A stretch of 64,000 bases of DNA from Takakia lepidozioides (lineage: Eukaryota; Streptophyta; Takakiopsida; Takakiales; Takakiaceae). The position numbers and the translations under genes are program-made. Below, piece after piece: positions 48,747-59,177 of this stretch. The stretch spans positions 60,530,042 to 60,594,041 of the forward strand of contig CM060734.1 in the NCBI GenBank assembly GCA_030704615.1, in the 5' to 3' direction. Position 1 is the stretch's first letter. Each line of letters begins with the position of its first letter. The notes beneath the pieces were generated by a model. The model did not search any database. It was given only the letters and a program-made list of their open reading frames with translations, and was not told the origin of the DNA.

Positions 48747-49199
48747 TGGCTTAGGTGCCTCACGGAGTTGAATTACTGGCCCCTATTTTGGCACCGGTAG
48801 GGAGTGGTGAGTAGGGTTTAAGGCACTCTGACTTTGATCAGCAATTAATTGCCTGGTTTCTAGTGCTCTGTGTTTCAACCTCCATATCCACTGCAAAGCA
48901 ATGCAGATAAGCTAAAAGGTCTTGGTAATGGCTTCCTGGTTTAAAAAGCTCTCTTCTGGAAAATACTTCTGCCTCCTCTCTCTGCTTGCCCTCTAATGAA
49001 GAACAGGTGACTGGCACAACACCCACTAGCCAAAGACATCCCATCTGTGAGGTACAAGCCTACATAAGCACTGTTGTTATCAACAATGTGCTTGCTGCTA
49101 TGATGTCAAGGCTCCTACTAACTTACAATCAGCACTGCATCCCCATGGTTGTGGATTATACGTGGGAGCTATGGCAATTAAATGCAAAGCAGTTCATGG

Positions 49200-49600
49200 G
49201 AAACAAACCAAGAAGAAAAACACCTTCTAGGAAAAAAATATGCGGGCAAAGATTAAAGGAAAACCTCACGGGGAAAAGTATAGAGGAAAAACCAATTCCG
49301 CAAAGGGAAAAATCTCAATAGGGGAAAGGTGCATTGGGGAGAAATAAATACACCACGGAAAAATCCAAATAGGGAAAATGCAGTGGGAAAAAATAAATAC
49401 ACCAGGAAAAACCCAAATAGGGAAAATGCAGTGGGAAAAAAAAATACACCGGGGAAAATCAGGAAAGGAAAATCAACGGGGTAATTGTTTCCTGTGAACG
49501 GTGGTGCAAACATTTCCACTGTTGCACAGTTCCCTCTGACGTATAAATCAGTACGAATATCTAAGGGCATTTTGCCCTTTTCCCCATGAGGGAATCGTTC
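49200..49600. repeat. A-rich GGGAAAA minisatellite (~51-bp units)
   Basis: CCAAATAGGGAAAATGCAGT then GGGAAAAAATAAATACACC-GG repeats at about 49317, 49367 and 49418. GGGGAAAA/CCTTTTCCCC motifs continue to 49590 (TTTTGCCCTTTTCCCCATGA). Such GGGGAAAACC tracts are common beside LTR-retrotransposon ends in plants, so this may be a retroelement relic. The minus-strand Phe-rich ORF here is its shadow. Confidence 0.5.
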
Positions 49601-49985
49601 TAAAGCTCCTTGTATATCCTACAACTTATGTCAACTCCTCAGCAAACTCTTCCACTATCCTGAAAACTTCGACATTAGTTGAGAATCTTACACTCCTTGT
49701 GTCGGTAGTGTATCTTTGCCTCGCTACAGAGGCCACTGAATGACAGCAAGACCAATGAAAAAGCAAGCTGCAGCTTGAGGATACTCATTGCAGTTGTGTA
49801 AGCGGGTCTTGAGATCTCACAGTGGATGGAGCTTCAAGAGGCTGCCAAGGCCTTCAGCTCCACGCACATATAGAGTTTGGAAGGGGCAACACAACATTCA
49901 ACAACAACTTCTTGGAGCTGCTCTGCTCTGCATCACCTTCTATGACATACGGGACCTAGAGATCAAAATGCGTCAGTACCGACAA

Positions 49986-50024
49986 TGGATGGATGGATGG
50001 ATGAGTGGATGGACGGATGGACCA
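49986..50024. repeat. (GGAT)n microsatellite
   Basis: ATGGATGGATGGATGGATGA followed by GTGGATGGACGGATGG. It is the same tetranucleotide family as the CATCCAT repeats elsewhere in the window. Confidence 0.8.
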
Positions 50025-50039
50025 GTAATCCCAAACTAA

Positions 50040-51180
50040 TTATCATCTAAAGACAAGTAGAATAAATGATCTTTCATCCAACTATTGGACAAGATAACCT
50101 ATTTATGTTAGCAATCCATATTACATAGTTCATCCGATTCTAATGTCATTCATTCATTACTAACAGTCCAGATCATGAGGCCCGTCCCAGATGCTTCCAA
50201 GTAGACCCTCGCATGTGGGGGATGAGGACATTAAGAGCTCATCTCGGTGTCTCTCGTCTCTTCCCGACCGCTCCGATCTAAATATGTGGACTACATCGCC
50301 CCAAGACATTGAGGTCGACACACCTCTTTTCCCTGTTGACAAGTGAATAAGGCTCCCAAGTTTACGTGGCCCTGTGGTCCCGTCAGGCATCATCTCGCGG
50401 GCGCTGTGATGTGCTAGACCAATCATGGATAGATTTAGTGATCAGCATGTCTTAATGAGGAGACAATGACGTTGAAGTGGGGGGCCAGCTTGTAAGAGAT
50501 CTTTCTGACAAGGACTTTCAATACCTCACCAGATTTATAACGGTTTTCTTTTGTATGGCCCTCTACGGCAGATGAGATTTTGTTGAAACTCTGGGCATCT
50601 CTTGGTGATCATCTCCAAGCATAGCTCTATACGAATTGGTATCTTGCCCAGTGAGTATCTGTGACAGTGTATAAGGACTTAGTCAGTCCCAACTTGCACT
50701 CATATCACGCACGCCCAATCTGTGACGATCCCACGGCAGGTAATCAACCCCAGGGCGTGTCACTCCTCCTCAATTGTGGGCTCGCCAAGTCCATAGGGCG
50801 ACGGATATCGCACAGACAGGAAAGATGCTAGAAAGATGGTGGAGATGGAGGGCACTACAAGTGTATTGAGGTCCTCTGCCTCATCCAATAGCCCCGCACG
50901 TCCAAGAAGGTCCACCATGCAGCGTGCCAGAGTGCGGGCTACTGTCGGAGTGACACCATGATCTTGACTCAGGAACCAATGTAGCGTCTTCCCTTCATAT
51001 TCCCGTAGTGTGGCACTTGTGTCATCGCACGATAGAGGAAACTTGAGTATGTCAAGTATGTGAAGGGGATTAACGTGAGTTGTCCAATGGAAAAGGATTT
51101 GTGGTATGGGCTTTGAGAGCTTGCAGCTATACGCTCATATATACAAGGGCAGATTGTATTCACAGACATATAGAGAGGGT
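50040..51180. other. No recognisable gene
   Basis: Only short frames are present, none with a known motif. This 1.1-kb stretch has normal base composition. Confidence 0.35.
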
Positions 51181-51181
51181 C

Positions 51182-51891
51182 TGAAAAGGATCTGACTCTC
51201 TTTCCTCAGTCCAACTACAGAACAAATTCAGGCCCTTTTCTTATCTTGTTGTTCATAGGGAATCTATCAGGATCCCAAGAAATCTGCTTGCTTGAATCAA
51301 CGTCAATATGGACTCATGTGACCATCTTCTTTTATTCCAGTCACTGTTCATTGACTCAGACCGTAACAGAGACCACACCAGTCCAACGATCGTTCACCCC
51401 TGTTCTTCACGGAAGTGTATTCACAAGCCTTAAGCAGATCTTTCTTATCCCAAACAGTCACTGCATTGTCACTCTTCAAATCAACACCTGATGAAGCCTT
51501 AGTAATAGGATTTACATTTTTTCTCTATACAAAGGAGAAATCACAGTCCCTGCCGCTGCAAGGCACCAAATGCCAGTGACAACTATTCCAACATCAACCT
51601 ACGCTCTAAAAGCACAGCACCGGCTACAGCATTCGGTCCACCCAGCCACCACGCCGTGCTACACACAGATTTCCTGTCGATGCAGATCTGCTCTAGACGC
51701 CTGTACGCCATCATCCTTTCTTCAACCCTCTTGCCATCTCCAAGCACACCTCAAAAATCCCTAGTCCTGGATCTCTTTATGCACGTGAGCATGCTCCATT
51801 TTACCTGCAACTGTCAGTTCAGCGATATTCTAGCAGTCTCTTGTTATTCCAAACTGGTTGACAGGTCGATCTTCGTTCCTGGCACCTAACA
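51182..51891 (-). repeat. 3' LTR of the second gypsy element
   Basis: 710 bp, flanked inside by the purine tract TTTGGGGGAATT (51892-51903, coding strand). It is missing about a dozen bases present in the other LTR near 55880. Confidence 0.92.
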
Positions 51892-52316
51892 AATTCCCCC
51901 AAAGTTTTATGGATCTTCCATGTTGGAGGCAGATCCAACTCATAGGCCACTGTGCCATGGCGTTCCAGGATTTTAAACGGGCCACAAAACCTTGGTGACA
52001 ACTTATAACACTTGCCCAGTGTTAGATTGCTTCTTTTAGGTGTAACTTTCAAAAACACCATATCACCAATGGCAAATACATGAAAAGTCCTGTGCTTATC
52101 AGCAAAGAACTTGGCCCGTTCTTGTGCAACCTGCATACTACGCTTCACCAGATCTAGGACAGAGTGGATCTCTTTGTTTCTGTCATTCACACTTTGCACA
52201 TTTGATGGTGGTATAATAAGCGAAGCAAGAGCCAAGCAATCTCGTCCATATAAAGCTTCAAATGGGCTCATGCCAATGGCACTGTGGAAATGCTTGTTAT
52301 AAGCAAATTCCACCAT
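51819..52316 (-). pseudogene. Integrase C-terminal part of the second gypsy element
   Basis: VEFAYNKHFHSAIGMSPFEA and LYGRDCLA, then a basic GDMVFLKVTPKRSN and KLSPRFCGPFKILERHGTVA segment, the usual end of gypsy integrase. A frame break with the upstream integrase frame occurs around 52270-52320. The reading frame runs into the 3' LTR. No chromodomain is visible. Confidence 0.8.
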
Positions 52317-53180
52317 ATATCTTCTATTGTACGGTTGGTCCTTTCTGTTTGAGCATCTGTTTCTGGGTGAAAGGCCGTACTCAGTTTCACCTTGGTTCCC
52401 AATTTCTTGAACAAGTCAATCCAAAAATGACTTGTAAACTTTGAGTCCCTGTCACAAATAATCTCCCGAGGCAGACCATGGATCCTGAATATCTCTTTTA
52501 TGTACAAGGATGCAACATCAGATGTCGTAGCACTCATCCTTGTAGGTAGCAAGTGGGCTATCTTAGACAACCTATCTACAACCACCATGATACTGTCATG
52601 GCCATTTCTAGTCCTGGGCAATGCCACAATGAAATCCATGCTAATGGATTCCCAATTCCATCCAGGAACAGATAAAGGTTGTAATAATCCAGGAGGTCTG
52701 ACTCTCTCTGACTTCGAAACCTGACATGAGAAACATTTCTGCACATACTCTTTAATTTCTCTTTTCATACCTGGCCAAAAATAGTGCTTCCGTATTGACC
52801 AATAGGTTCTCTGAAAGCCCGGGTGTCCAGAGATTGGAATATTGTGACTGTCATGAATAATCCGCAATCTCAAGTCTGGAATCAGGGGAACACACAGCCG
52901 ACCATCATAAAATAACACCCCATCTCTCAAGAGGTATGGCCGGTACTTCTATTTCTCAATAGAAGTTCTTTGGTCACGAGACAAACTCTTGAATGGCTCT
53001 TTGAAGAATTCATCGACCTCATACTGACCTTTAATGTCTTGAAATATAGTGCTACTGACGCATGAGACAACATTAGCTTGTAATGGTCTCCTAGAAAGTG
53101 CATCAACAATCACATTCTCTCTCCCCTTGACATACTTTAGGTCATAATGGAACTGCTGAAGCAGTTCTGACCACCTAATC
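52268..53180 (-). pseudogene. RNase H end and integrase core of the second gypsy element
   Basis: After a stop at 53180 the coding strand continues SELLQQFHYDLKYVKGREN and VIVDALSRRPLQ, then a stop near 52931 (IEK, stop). Next is the zinc-finger region (SGHPGFQRTYWSIRKHYFWP, CFSCQVSK) and the core: SMDFIVALPRTRNGHDSIM (first Asp), ICDRDSKFTSHFW (second Asp) and FHPETDAQTERTNRTIED (Glu). All three catalytic residues are present, but the frame is broken on both sides. Confidence 0.85.
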
Positions 53181-54679
53181 TACCTTTGACTCAAATGAGG
53201 TTGTGTGGTCAAGTATTTCAAACTCTGATGGTCAGTCTCTATCACAAAATCAACTGGAAGCAGGTAATGCCTCCATATCTTCAGAGCGTGAACTATTGCC
53301 AACAGTTCTTTTTCATGAGTTGGGTAATTCTTTTCCGCTGGACTGATCTTTCGAGATTCGTAGGCAATCACTTGCCCATCTTGCATCAGCACAGCCCCAA
53401 CAGCAAGATCACTTGCATCGGTACACAATACGATTGCTCCCTTCGTAGGGTCGAGCAATCTTAGTACATGAGCATGTGTCAAGGCAAACTTCAATTTCTC
53501 AAAACTGTTATCACATTCTCTTGTCCAGATGTCCCTCAAGCTTACAGGACTCGGGGATTTACTTGGACGTATATACCCCTTTTCCAACAGGTCATTCAAC
53601 TGCCTTTCTAACTCTTCACTTTCTGCAATTGAATGCCTGTACGGTGCCCTTGCAACCGGTACAGCATCTGACATCAACTCGATAGCATGATCAACCTGCC
53701 GTTCAGGGGGCATCCCAGGGATCTCATCATGAAACATATCTTTATATTCATTCAGGATTAGGCCAAGTCTGGGATGTGACTTCCCTTCTCCCTGATTTGT
53801 TTCCAAGACCTCATGCAAGCTAACAGTAAAAAGCTGAGCATTTCTCCTCCGCATACATCTCTTCATCTGAATAGCTGACAAGACAGGTACATTGGGAAGA
53901 GCTCTAGTACCTTTGATATTGAATCCCTTCCCGTTGGGCAAGGTACCACTAACCAGTCCGGATTTGCAAGCCACCACAGCATCAACCAGATCCAGCCACC
54001 GCATGCCAAGGATGCAGTCGTACCGAGCTCCGTCCCAGACCTCGAAGTCAGCCATAGTTTGCACTCCTTGCATGACCATTGGTACCTTTGGGATGTGTTT
54101 GTGCGTAGAATCCATGCCACCATCTGGTAACAGGATTTGACAGGGTTGCATGTCTTCTTGAACTAGTCGCAACTTGTCAGCAAAATCCTTTGACAACAGG
54201 TTATGAGTGCTGCCTGTATCAATTAGTACTTGAGTGGGAATTCCAGCCACTCTCCCCTGAACCCGTATCACACTGGGGTCATGCTCTATTTGGTCTCCAA
54301 TGATAGCTGCAGAAACCCGCACATTAGGACCTTTCCCTTTTTCTTGTCCTGACTTCTCCCCAGTTTCAACAGCTGCACAAGGTTCTGCAGGTTCTTCAAC
54401 TGTCAAGGCGGCTGTCTGTCGAGCTTGACGATAATTCGGGTACTTCATACACTCAGCAGCTCTGTGTCCGGGTTCATGGCACAAGAAACACAAACCCTTA
54501 CGCCTGTGTTCTTCCTGCTCTTCGAAACTGAGCCTTGGAGGAGCCCTCATTGGCGGTCTCCGTATAGTTTGATCCCCCACCTTCTTAAACGGTTTAAATC
54601 TCTTCCAATTCCCTCTCTTTCGCTGGTGACTGCCAAGGACCAGATGATCTAGGCTTGAACTCTGCCATGCCACGAGCAA
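53180..54679 (-). pseudogene. Gag knuckle, protease and RNase H with an internal RT deletion
   Basis: One 499-codon frame holds CFLCHEPGHRAAEC (knuckle), VLIDTGSTHNLLS (protease, D-T-G), CILGMRWLDLVDA, the start of RT (EKGYIRPSKSPS), and then directly RDIWTRECDNSFEKLKFALT, RNase H IVLCTDASDLAVGAVLMQDG and VIETDHQSLKYLT. The RT palm with YxDD is missing: the frame jumps from block 1 to the RNase H side at about 53540-53550 without losing phase. It ends at a stop at 53180. Confidence 0.88.
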
Positions 54680-55400
54680 AATTCGAAGAACGTTGTGCCC
54701 TCACTTCATTCTCAAAATTACAGGCCAAACGATATGCTTCTGCCTCAGTATGAGGGTTGTGGGCTTTGACCTTAAATTTGAGAGAATCACTGAGGCCATC
54801 AACAAAAAAATCAACTCTATCCTCTTCACTCAACGAGGGAAACAACTGGCATGGGTTTCAAATCTCGTCTTAAACTCTCCCACGCTCATAGTCTCCTGTT
54901 TCAGCCTGAACAATTCAACTTTCATCTTGTGTGCATAGTCACTAGATAGGTAGTGGGCTAAGAACAGTGTCTTAAACATAGCCCAACTATCCACAGGTGG
55001 TTTCTTGTGTTCACGACGTTCCTGCTTCTGGCGCGACCACCATAGCTTGGCGGCATCACGGAGCTGTAGAGCAGCCGTCTGTATCTTGGCTTCCTCTGAA
55101 TAATCGTCCTCAAAGAACTCTTCTAATGTATCCAGGAAAGACTATATTTCCGTGGGTTTACCATAAAATTCTGGTAATTTCACCAATCTTCTGATTTCCC
55201 TGGTGACATCCTTGCTTCTTTTCATCTTGGCCTCATGGGAGTTGGCCTCAGATTTGTCCTCATTCAGTGGCTCACTCATAGGCAGCTCCCTAGATCGCTT
55301 TTCAGTTTGAGTTTGTGCAGGGGCCAATTTCTGTATCTCAGATCGAATCAAAGTACCTAAGGCCTCCATCTGTTGCTGGGAAAACAACTAACTTCCATGT
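54594..55400 (-). pseudogene. Gag N-terminal part of the second gypsy element, fragmented
   Basis: 55387-55142 gives MFSQQQMEALGTLIRSEIQK...VKLPEFYGKPTEI. After breaks, 54845-54594 gives FFVDGLSDSLKFKVKAHNPH and TEAEAYRLACNFENEVRAQR. These are typical gypsy gag segments separated by stops in 54850-55140. Confidence 0.8.
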
Positions 55401-55585
55401 TTGCGATTTGAAGCTCGGTGCAGACTGGCCGCATCTGAGTGCTCACGGTCTCCCGCCATTTCACTATCCTGATCGTCGTCACCGGGGTGTGTGCTCACAG
55501 AGCCGAACGAGATCTGGCTCATTCACACGATTACCCTACTTCTGGAAATTCCGAAATTCTCAATTTGTTCTCCCCGATCGTAAAA

Positions 55586-55599
55586 CGGCTCTGATACCA
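55586..55599 (-). other. Primer-binding site, initiator tRNA-Met type
   Basis: The coding strand reads TGGTATCAGAGCCG two bases inside the 5' LTR. This is the common plant retroelement PBS. Confidence 0.92.
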
Positions 55600-55601
55600 C
55601 T

Positions 55602-56322
55602 TGAAAAGGATCTGACTCTCTTTCCTCAGTCCAACTACAGAACAAATTCAGGCCCTTTTCTTATCTTGCCGTTCATAGGGAATCTATCAGGATCCCAAGA
55701 AATCTGCTTCTTGAATCAACGTCAATATGGATTCATGTGACCATCTTCTTTTATTCCAGTCACCATCTATTGACTCAGACCGTAACAAAGACCACACCAG
55801 TCCAACGATCGTTCACCCCTGTTCTTCACGGAAGTGTATTCACAAGCCTTAAGCAGATCTTTCTTGTCCCACACAGTAACTAGAATCAAATCTGCATTGT
55901 CACTCTTCAAATCAACACCTGATGAAGCCTAAGTCATAGGATTTACACTTTTTCTCTATACAAAGGAGAAATCACAGTCCCTGCCGTTGCAAGGCACCAA
56001 AGGCCAGTGACAACTATTCCAACATCAACCTACGCTCTAAAAGCACAACACCGGCTACAGCATCCGGTCCACCCAGCCACCACGCCGTGCTACACACAAA
56101 TTTCCTGTCGATGCAGATCTGCTCTAGACGCCTGTACGCCATCATCCTTTCTTCAACCCTCTTGCCATCTCCAAGCACACCTCAAAAATCCCTAGTCCTG
56201 GATCTCTTTATGCACGTGAGCATGCTCCATTTTACCTGCAACTGTCAGTTCGGCGATATTCTAGCAGTCTCTTGTTATTCCAAACTGGTTGATAGGTCGA
56301 TCTTTGTTCCTGGCACCTAACA
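55602..56322 (-). repeat. 5' LTR of the second gypsy element
   Basis: 721 bp, TG...CA on the coding strand (TGTTAGGTGCCAGG ... CCTTTTCA). It matches 51182-51891. Confidence 0.92.
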
Positions 56323-56559
56323 GGTTCTCACAAACTCATACACGTCACTCCATTCATCAGAACATTTCCAATTCGTAGATCAGATCTCGCTCTTGTCTTG
56401 AGTCTACCATGATACTAACGTCGACGTTGTCTCTTTGAGAGTCGTTGATGCCTCTGATATTAGACTAGGAAGATGTAGGCGCCCTTTACAGACAATGCTA
56501 TGAATCTGGAGGTGTTTTTTATAAACATCACGGAAGTTCACATCTCAACGAGTGCAGTT

Positions 56560-56602
56560 GACAACCCAAACAACCCAAACAACCCAAACAACCCAAGCTG
56601 TC
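56560..56602. repeat. (AACAACCCA)n minisatellite
   Basis: AACCCAAACAACCCAAACAA runs four times with a 9-bp period. It is not a telomere repeat of the plant CCCTAAA type. Confidence 0.8.
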
Positions 56603-56799
56603 GAAGCTCAATTGATACATTTAGTTGTAGTCCAGCTCGGAAATAAGAGAATATTGTCTTTTACAAATACAAATGTCAACTGTCGAGTCCCAGCATTTCT
56701 CTACAGAATGTACACAATTTTGACAATAGAAAATCCTCGGATTTACGCATCAATCTGTACAGTGTACATCGTCCCGACGATGACTAAATCTGATGGCTT

Positions 56800-57500
56800 G
56801 CAAGTTACATTTGTCCGAAGATGGGGGCATGGAGTGTCGCGGCCCTTTGCCTTGAGGGCAGGGGGTCGGGACACAAGAGGGGCTGCCCCTGTGGTGGGGG
56901 CAGTGGCAGCGATAGGTATGGGGGGCTGAAGCACCCTTGAGTGCCCAAAGCACTCAAAGAGGCAGAGGCGCTCACTAGGTGGAGCCCCGCACACCGGGTT
57001 ACGGTGGGGGTGGCTCCACAAGGGGTGGTGGTAGCTTAGCGGGACTTAGTGGGGGTGGCATAGGACTCACCCTGGGGCGGAGACCTCCTGGTGGGAGTCG
57101 TGGGGAGTCTTGGGACTCATCACGGTCCATAGGGGCCGTGGTGAGTGGGCCAAGACTCACCGCGACTCATCACCGGGAGTCGAGGGTGTTCGTGGTGGTT
57201 CGCCATAAAATGGCATGGTTGTTTGTGAAACCCCCGCGGACAGCTACAGAAGTATATATAGGGAGTAGTAACCCCGAGAACGGTGCAAGCCCGTTGGTGA
57301 CCAAAAGCTAGTGAGTAAGCGAGCGAGCCGGAAAGCGACCAAAGAGTGGGGAGCTGTTCCGGACTGCCAACTACCAAAGGGAATTCCGCTGGTTCTAAAT
57401 CGTTGGAGGGTTCTTTGGGAGATCAAAGGGGGGACCGTTATGTCCCGGTGAGCAGCCGAAGCTCCAAGTTGGCCCGGCGGCCAGGTTGGGAGTTAGGCGC
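56800..57500. other. G-rich region with repeated GACTCA words and a TATA-like box
   Basis: GGTGGGGG-rich text and repeats of GAGTC/GACTCA at 57090-57185, then AGTATATATAGGGAG at about 57250-57264 followed by GAGCGAGCC repeats. It could be the U3/R part of a retroelement LTR, but no partner copy lies in the window. Overlapping frames are composition-driven. Confidence 0.25.
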
Positions 57501-57850
57501 GCGCATCAAGCGAGTAACTATGACTTGAGGGGGGAGCTTGCCGAAGTGAGGTGCGCGACATGGAGGAACAGCTCGGTGACGATGAGAGAGAAGAAGCCGA
57601 TCATGGCAAGCTTAAGACGACCATTCCAGCGCTCAGCCCTGACGTCGAAGCTCTGGGCGTCGGTGGATTCTCCATTCATGATTGGCACCAAGGACGCGTA
57701 TGTGAGCAGTTGCACAACGATCAAGAAACATATGAGGCCGGTAGTTCCCGTGTTGAACAACTAGTCCAGCACTGTCAATCCGGTCATCTTCTCCGGTCGT
57801 TGTGTACTATGGATCTGGACAGTCCTGAACTGCCCGTGTTGAAACACTAA
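57500..57850 (-). pseudogene. ELIP-like (LHC superfamily) C-terminal relic
   Basis: The minus strand reads EKMTGLTVLD, TAG, LFNTGTTGLICFLIVVQLLT, YASLVPIMNGES, then RAERWNGRLKLAMIGFFSLI and VTELF. The hydrophobic helix ending in ASL-P, followed by E-WNGR-AMIGF-----TE, is the last two thirds of an early light-induced protein (thylakoid, photoprotection); the third helix binds chlorophyll through E and N. An in-frame TAG and a two-residue insertion (LK before AMIGF) show decay. Helix 1 and a transit peptide are not visible upstream. Confidence 0.5.
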
Positions 57851-57961
57851 AGCAAACTGCTGCTAATCAGCAAAGATTCTCCGATTCACAGGCATTGGGT
57901 GCTCACAAGGCTCGCAAAAGCGATAGGTATATACTTCAGTGGGATTATTAGAGGTATCTAC

Positions 57962-58771
57962 CAGTGTTGGGCGGTTCTTGCATTTGTGAAGGAACCTTCG
58001 GTTCCGGTTCCACAATTATTTCAAGAGACGGTTCCGGATCCGGTTCCGGTTTTTTTTTATTGAGCCGGTTCCGGTCCCAACTTTTAAACATGGGGGCGGT
58101 TCCGGTTACCGGTTAGTTGCTGATAAAAACCATCGGTTCCCGGTTAGGTTCCGGTTCTATTTTAAAAATATATTTGTTTAATTTAATTAGATTTAAAATA
58201 TTTTATCTCAGTCCGGTAGATTAAATAGTAGTGTATTCACATATTTGAACTAAAATCCAACGATTTTGTTAGTTTTCACTAACACAAAAAAACAAACAAA
58301 AATACTCTAAATAAACTGGTAGAAGAAAATGGGTAAAATTTTATGGGTTGAAAGTACTATTCAGCTACATGGCAAGTATTGGGATCTTCAAACATTTTAT
58401 TGATGAACTTAGCCAGGATATCATGGAGCTGGAGATTGAGCCCAAGATCTCATGGTGCTGAAGCATTGAACATAGAATCTCATGGCCTTCAAGCATTGAA
58501 CCCAGGATATCAGGAGCTTGAGAGCATTAAATAAGTTTGCCCGGGGCCACCAGCCCCACCAAGGGGTCAAGAACAAGAACATGTTTTTATCCCCCCTACC
58601 CCGGTTCTCCGGTTCTCACACCCAGCAGGAACCGCCGGTTCGGTTCTGCGCCGATCCCCATTGGCAAGTTCCGGTTCCAGGTCAGGTTTTGTAGGAATGG
58701 GCCCGGTTCCGGTTAACCTGAACCTGAACCGACGGTTAACCTGGGTCCCGGCGGGTAACCGCCCAACACTG
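57962..58771. mobile_element. Non-autonomous hAT-type element, 810 bp
   Basis: Terminal inverted repeats CAGTGTTGGGCGGTT (57962-57976) and AACCGCCCAACACTG (58757-58771) are perfect over 15 bp. They are flanked by a perfect 8-bp duplication GTATCTAC (57954-57961, 58772-58779). CAGTG-type ends and 8-bp duplications define hAT elements. The interior has GGTTCCGGTTCCGG subterminal repeats on both sides, an AT-rich middle and four ~31-bp repeats (ATCTCATGG---GAAGCATTGAA, 58418-58530). It has no transposase. It sits about 400 bp upstream of CCT5. Confidence 0.93.
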
Positions 58772-58779
58772 GTATCTAC

Positions 58780-59177
58780 CGCACCTGGTGCTATCCTAGC
58801 TGCCGCCCAAGCTACGGGTCGCTCGGGCCAAGGTTTCCCTTTCTTAAAAGAAAAAGAAAAAGAAAATAGATCTTTCCATCGAGGACAATTGATTTATAAT
58901 TAAAGATATAAAGATTAAAGATATAATTAAAGATATAATTAAAGATCATCCCAGCACTAGATTGATCGTTAATAGACTTCTGGCAATTCTTCATCCATCC
59001 ATCACCGGCGACCGAGAACCGAAGCAACCGGTGGACACAGCCCTGGCGGGAAAGCGAAGACAAGGCTGCGCGTTGAGAGAAAGAGAGAGAGAGCGAGGAT
59101 GTGGAGGAGTGTGCGTGGCGTGCAGTGAAGACGGGGCGGGGCAGGAGGCAGGCGGGGACTGCCTGCATTGTGCAGCC
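58780..59177 (+). promoter_or_regulatory. Upstream region and 5' UTR of CCT5
   Basis: Contains an A-rich AAAGAAAAAGAAAAAGAAAA run (58849-58867), ATTAAAGATATA repeats (58895-58945) and a GAGAGAAAGAGAGAGAGAGC tract at about 59076-59097, common in plant leaders. No clear TATA box near the expected start site was found. Boundaries are approximate. Confidence 0.3.

Larger units (their letters stand above)
51182..56322 (-). mobile_element. Second Ty3/gypsy element, defective (RT deleted), ~5.1 kb
   Basis: LTRs are 51182-51891 and 55602-56322 (TGAAAAGG...CCTAACA). Flanks GGGTC (51177-51181) and GGTTC (56323-56327) are a one-mismatch 5-bp target duplication. Coding is on the minus strand. The PBS is complementary to initiator tRNA-Met. 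Gag, protease, RNase H and integrase remnants are in normal gypsy order, but most of RT is missing and many stops occur. I count around twenty differences between LTRs plus a small indel, so it is clearly older than the 13.2-kb element. Any movement would need proteins from another copy. Confidence 0.93.

Noticed and set aside
49253-49570. Phe-rich minus-strand ORF
   Set aside because: Antisense shadow of the GGGAAAA minisatellite.
56560-56602. AACCCAAAC repeats as an interstitial telomere
   Set aside because: The 9-bp unit does not match the plant telomere unit CCCTAAA and only four copies exist.
57250-57264. TATA-like AGTATATATAGGGAG as promoter of a gene
   Set aside because: No supported gene starts downstream on that strand; it may belong to a retroelement end, which I could not pair.
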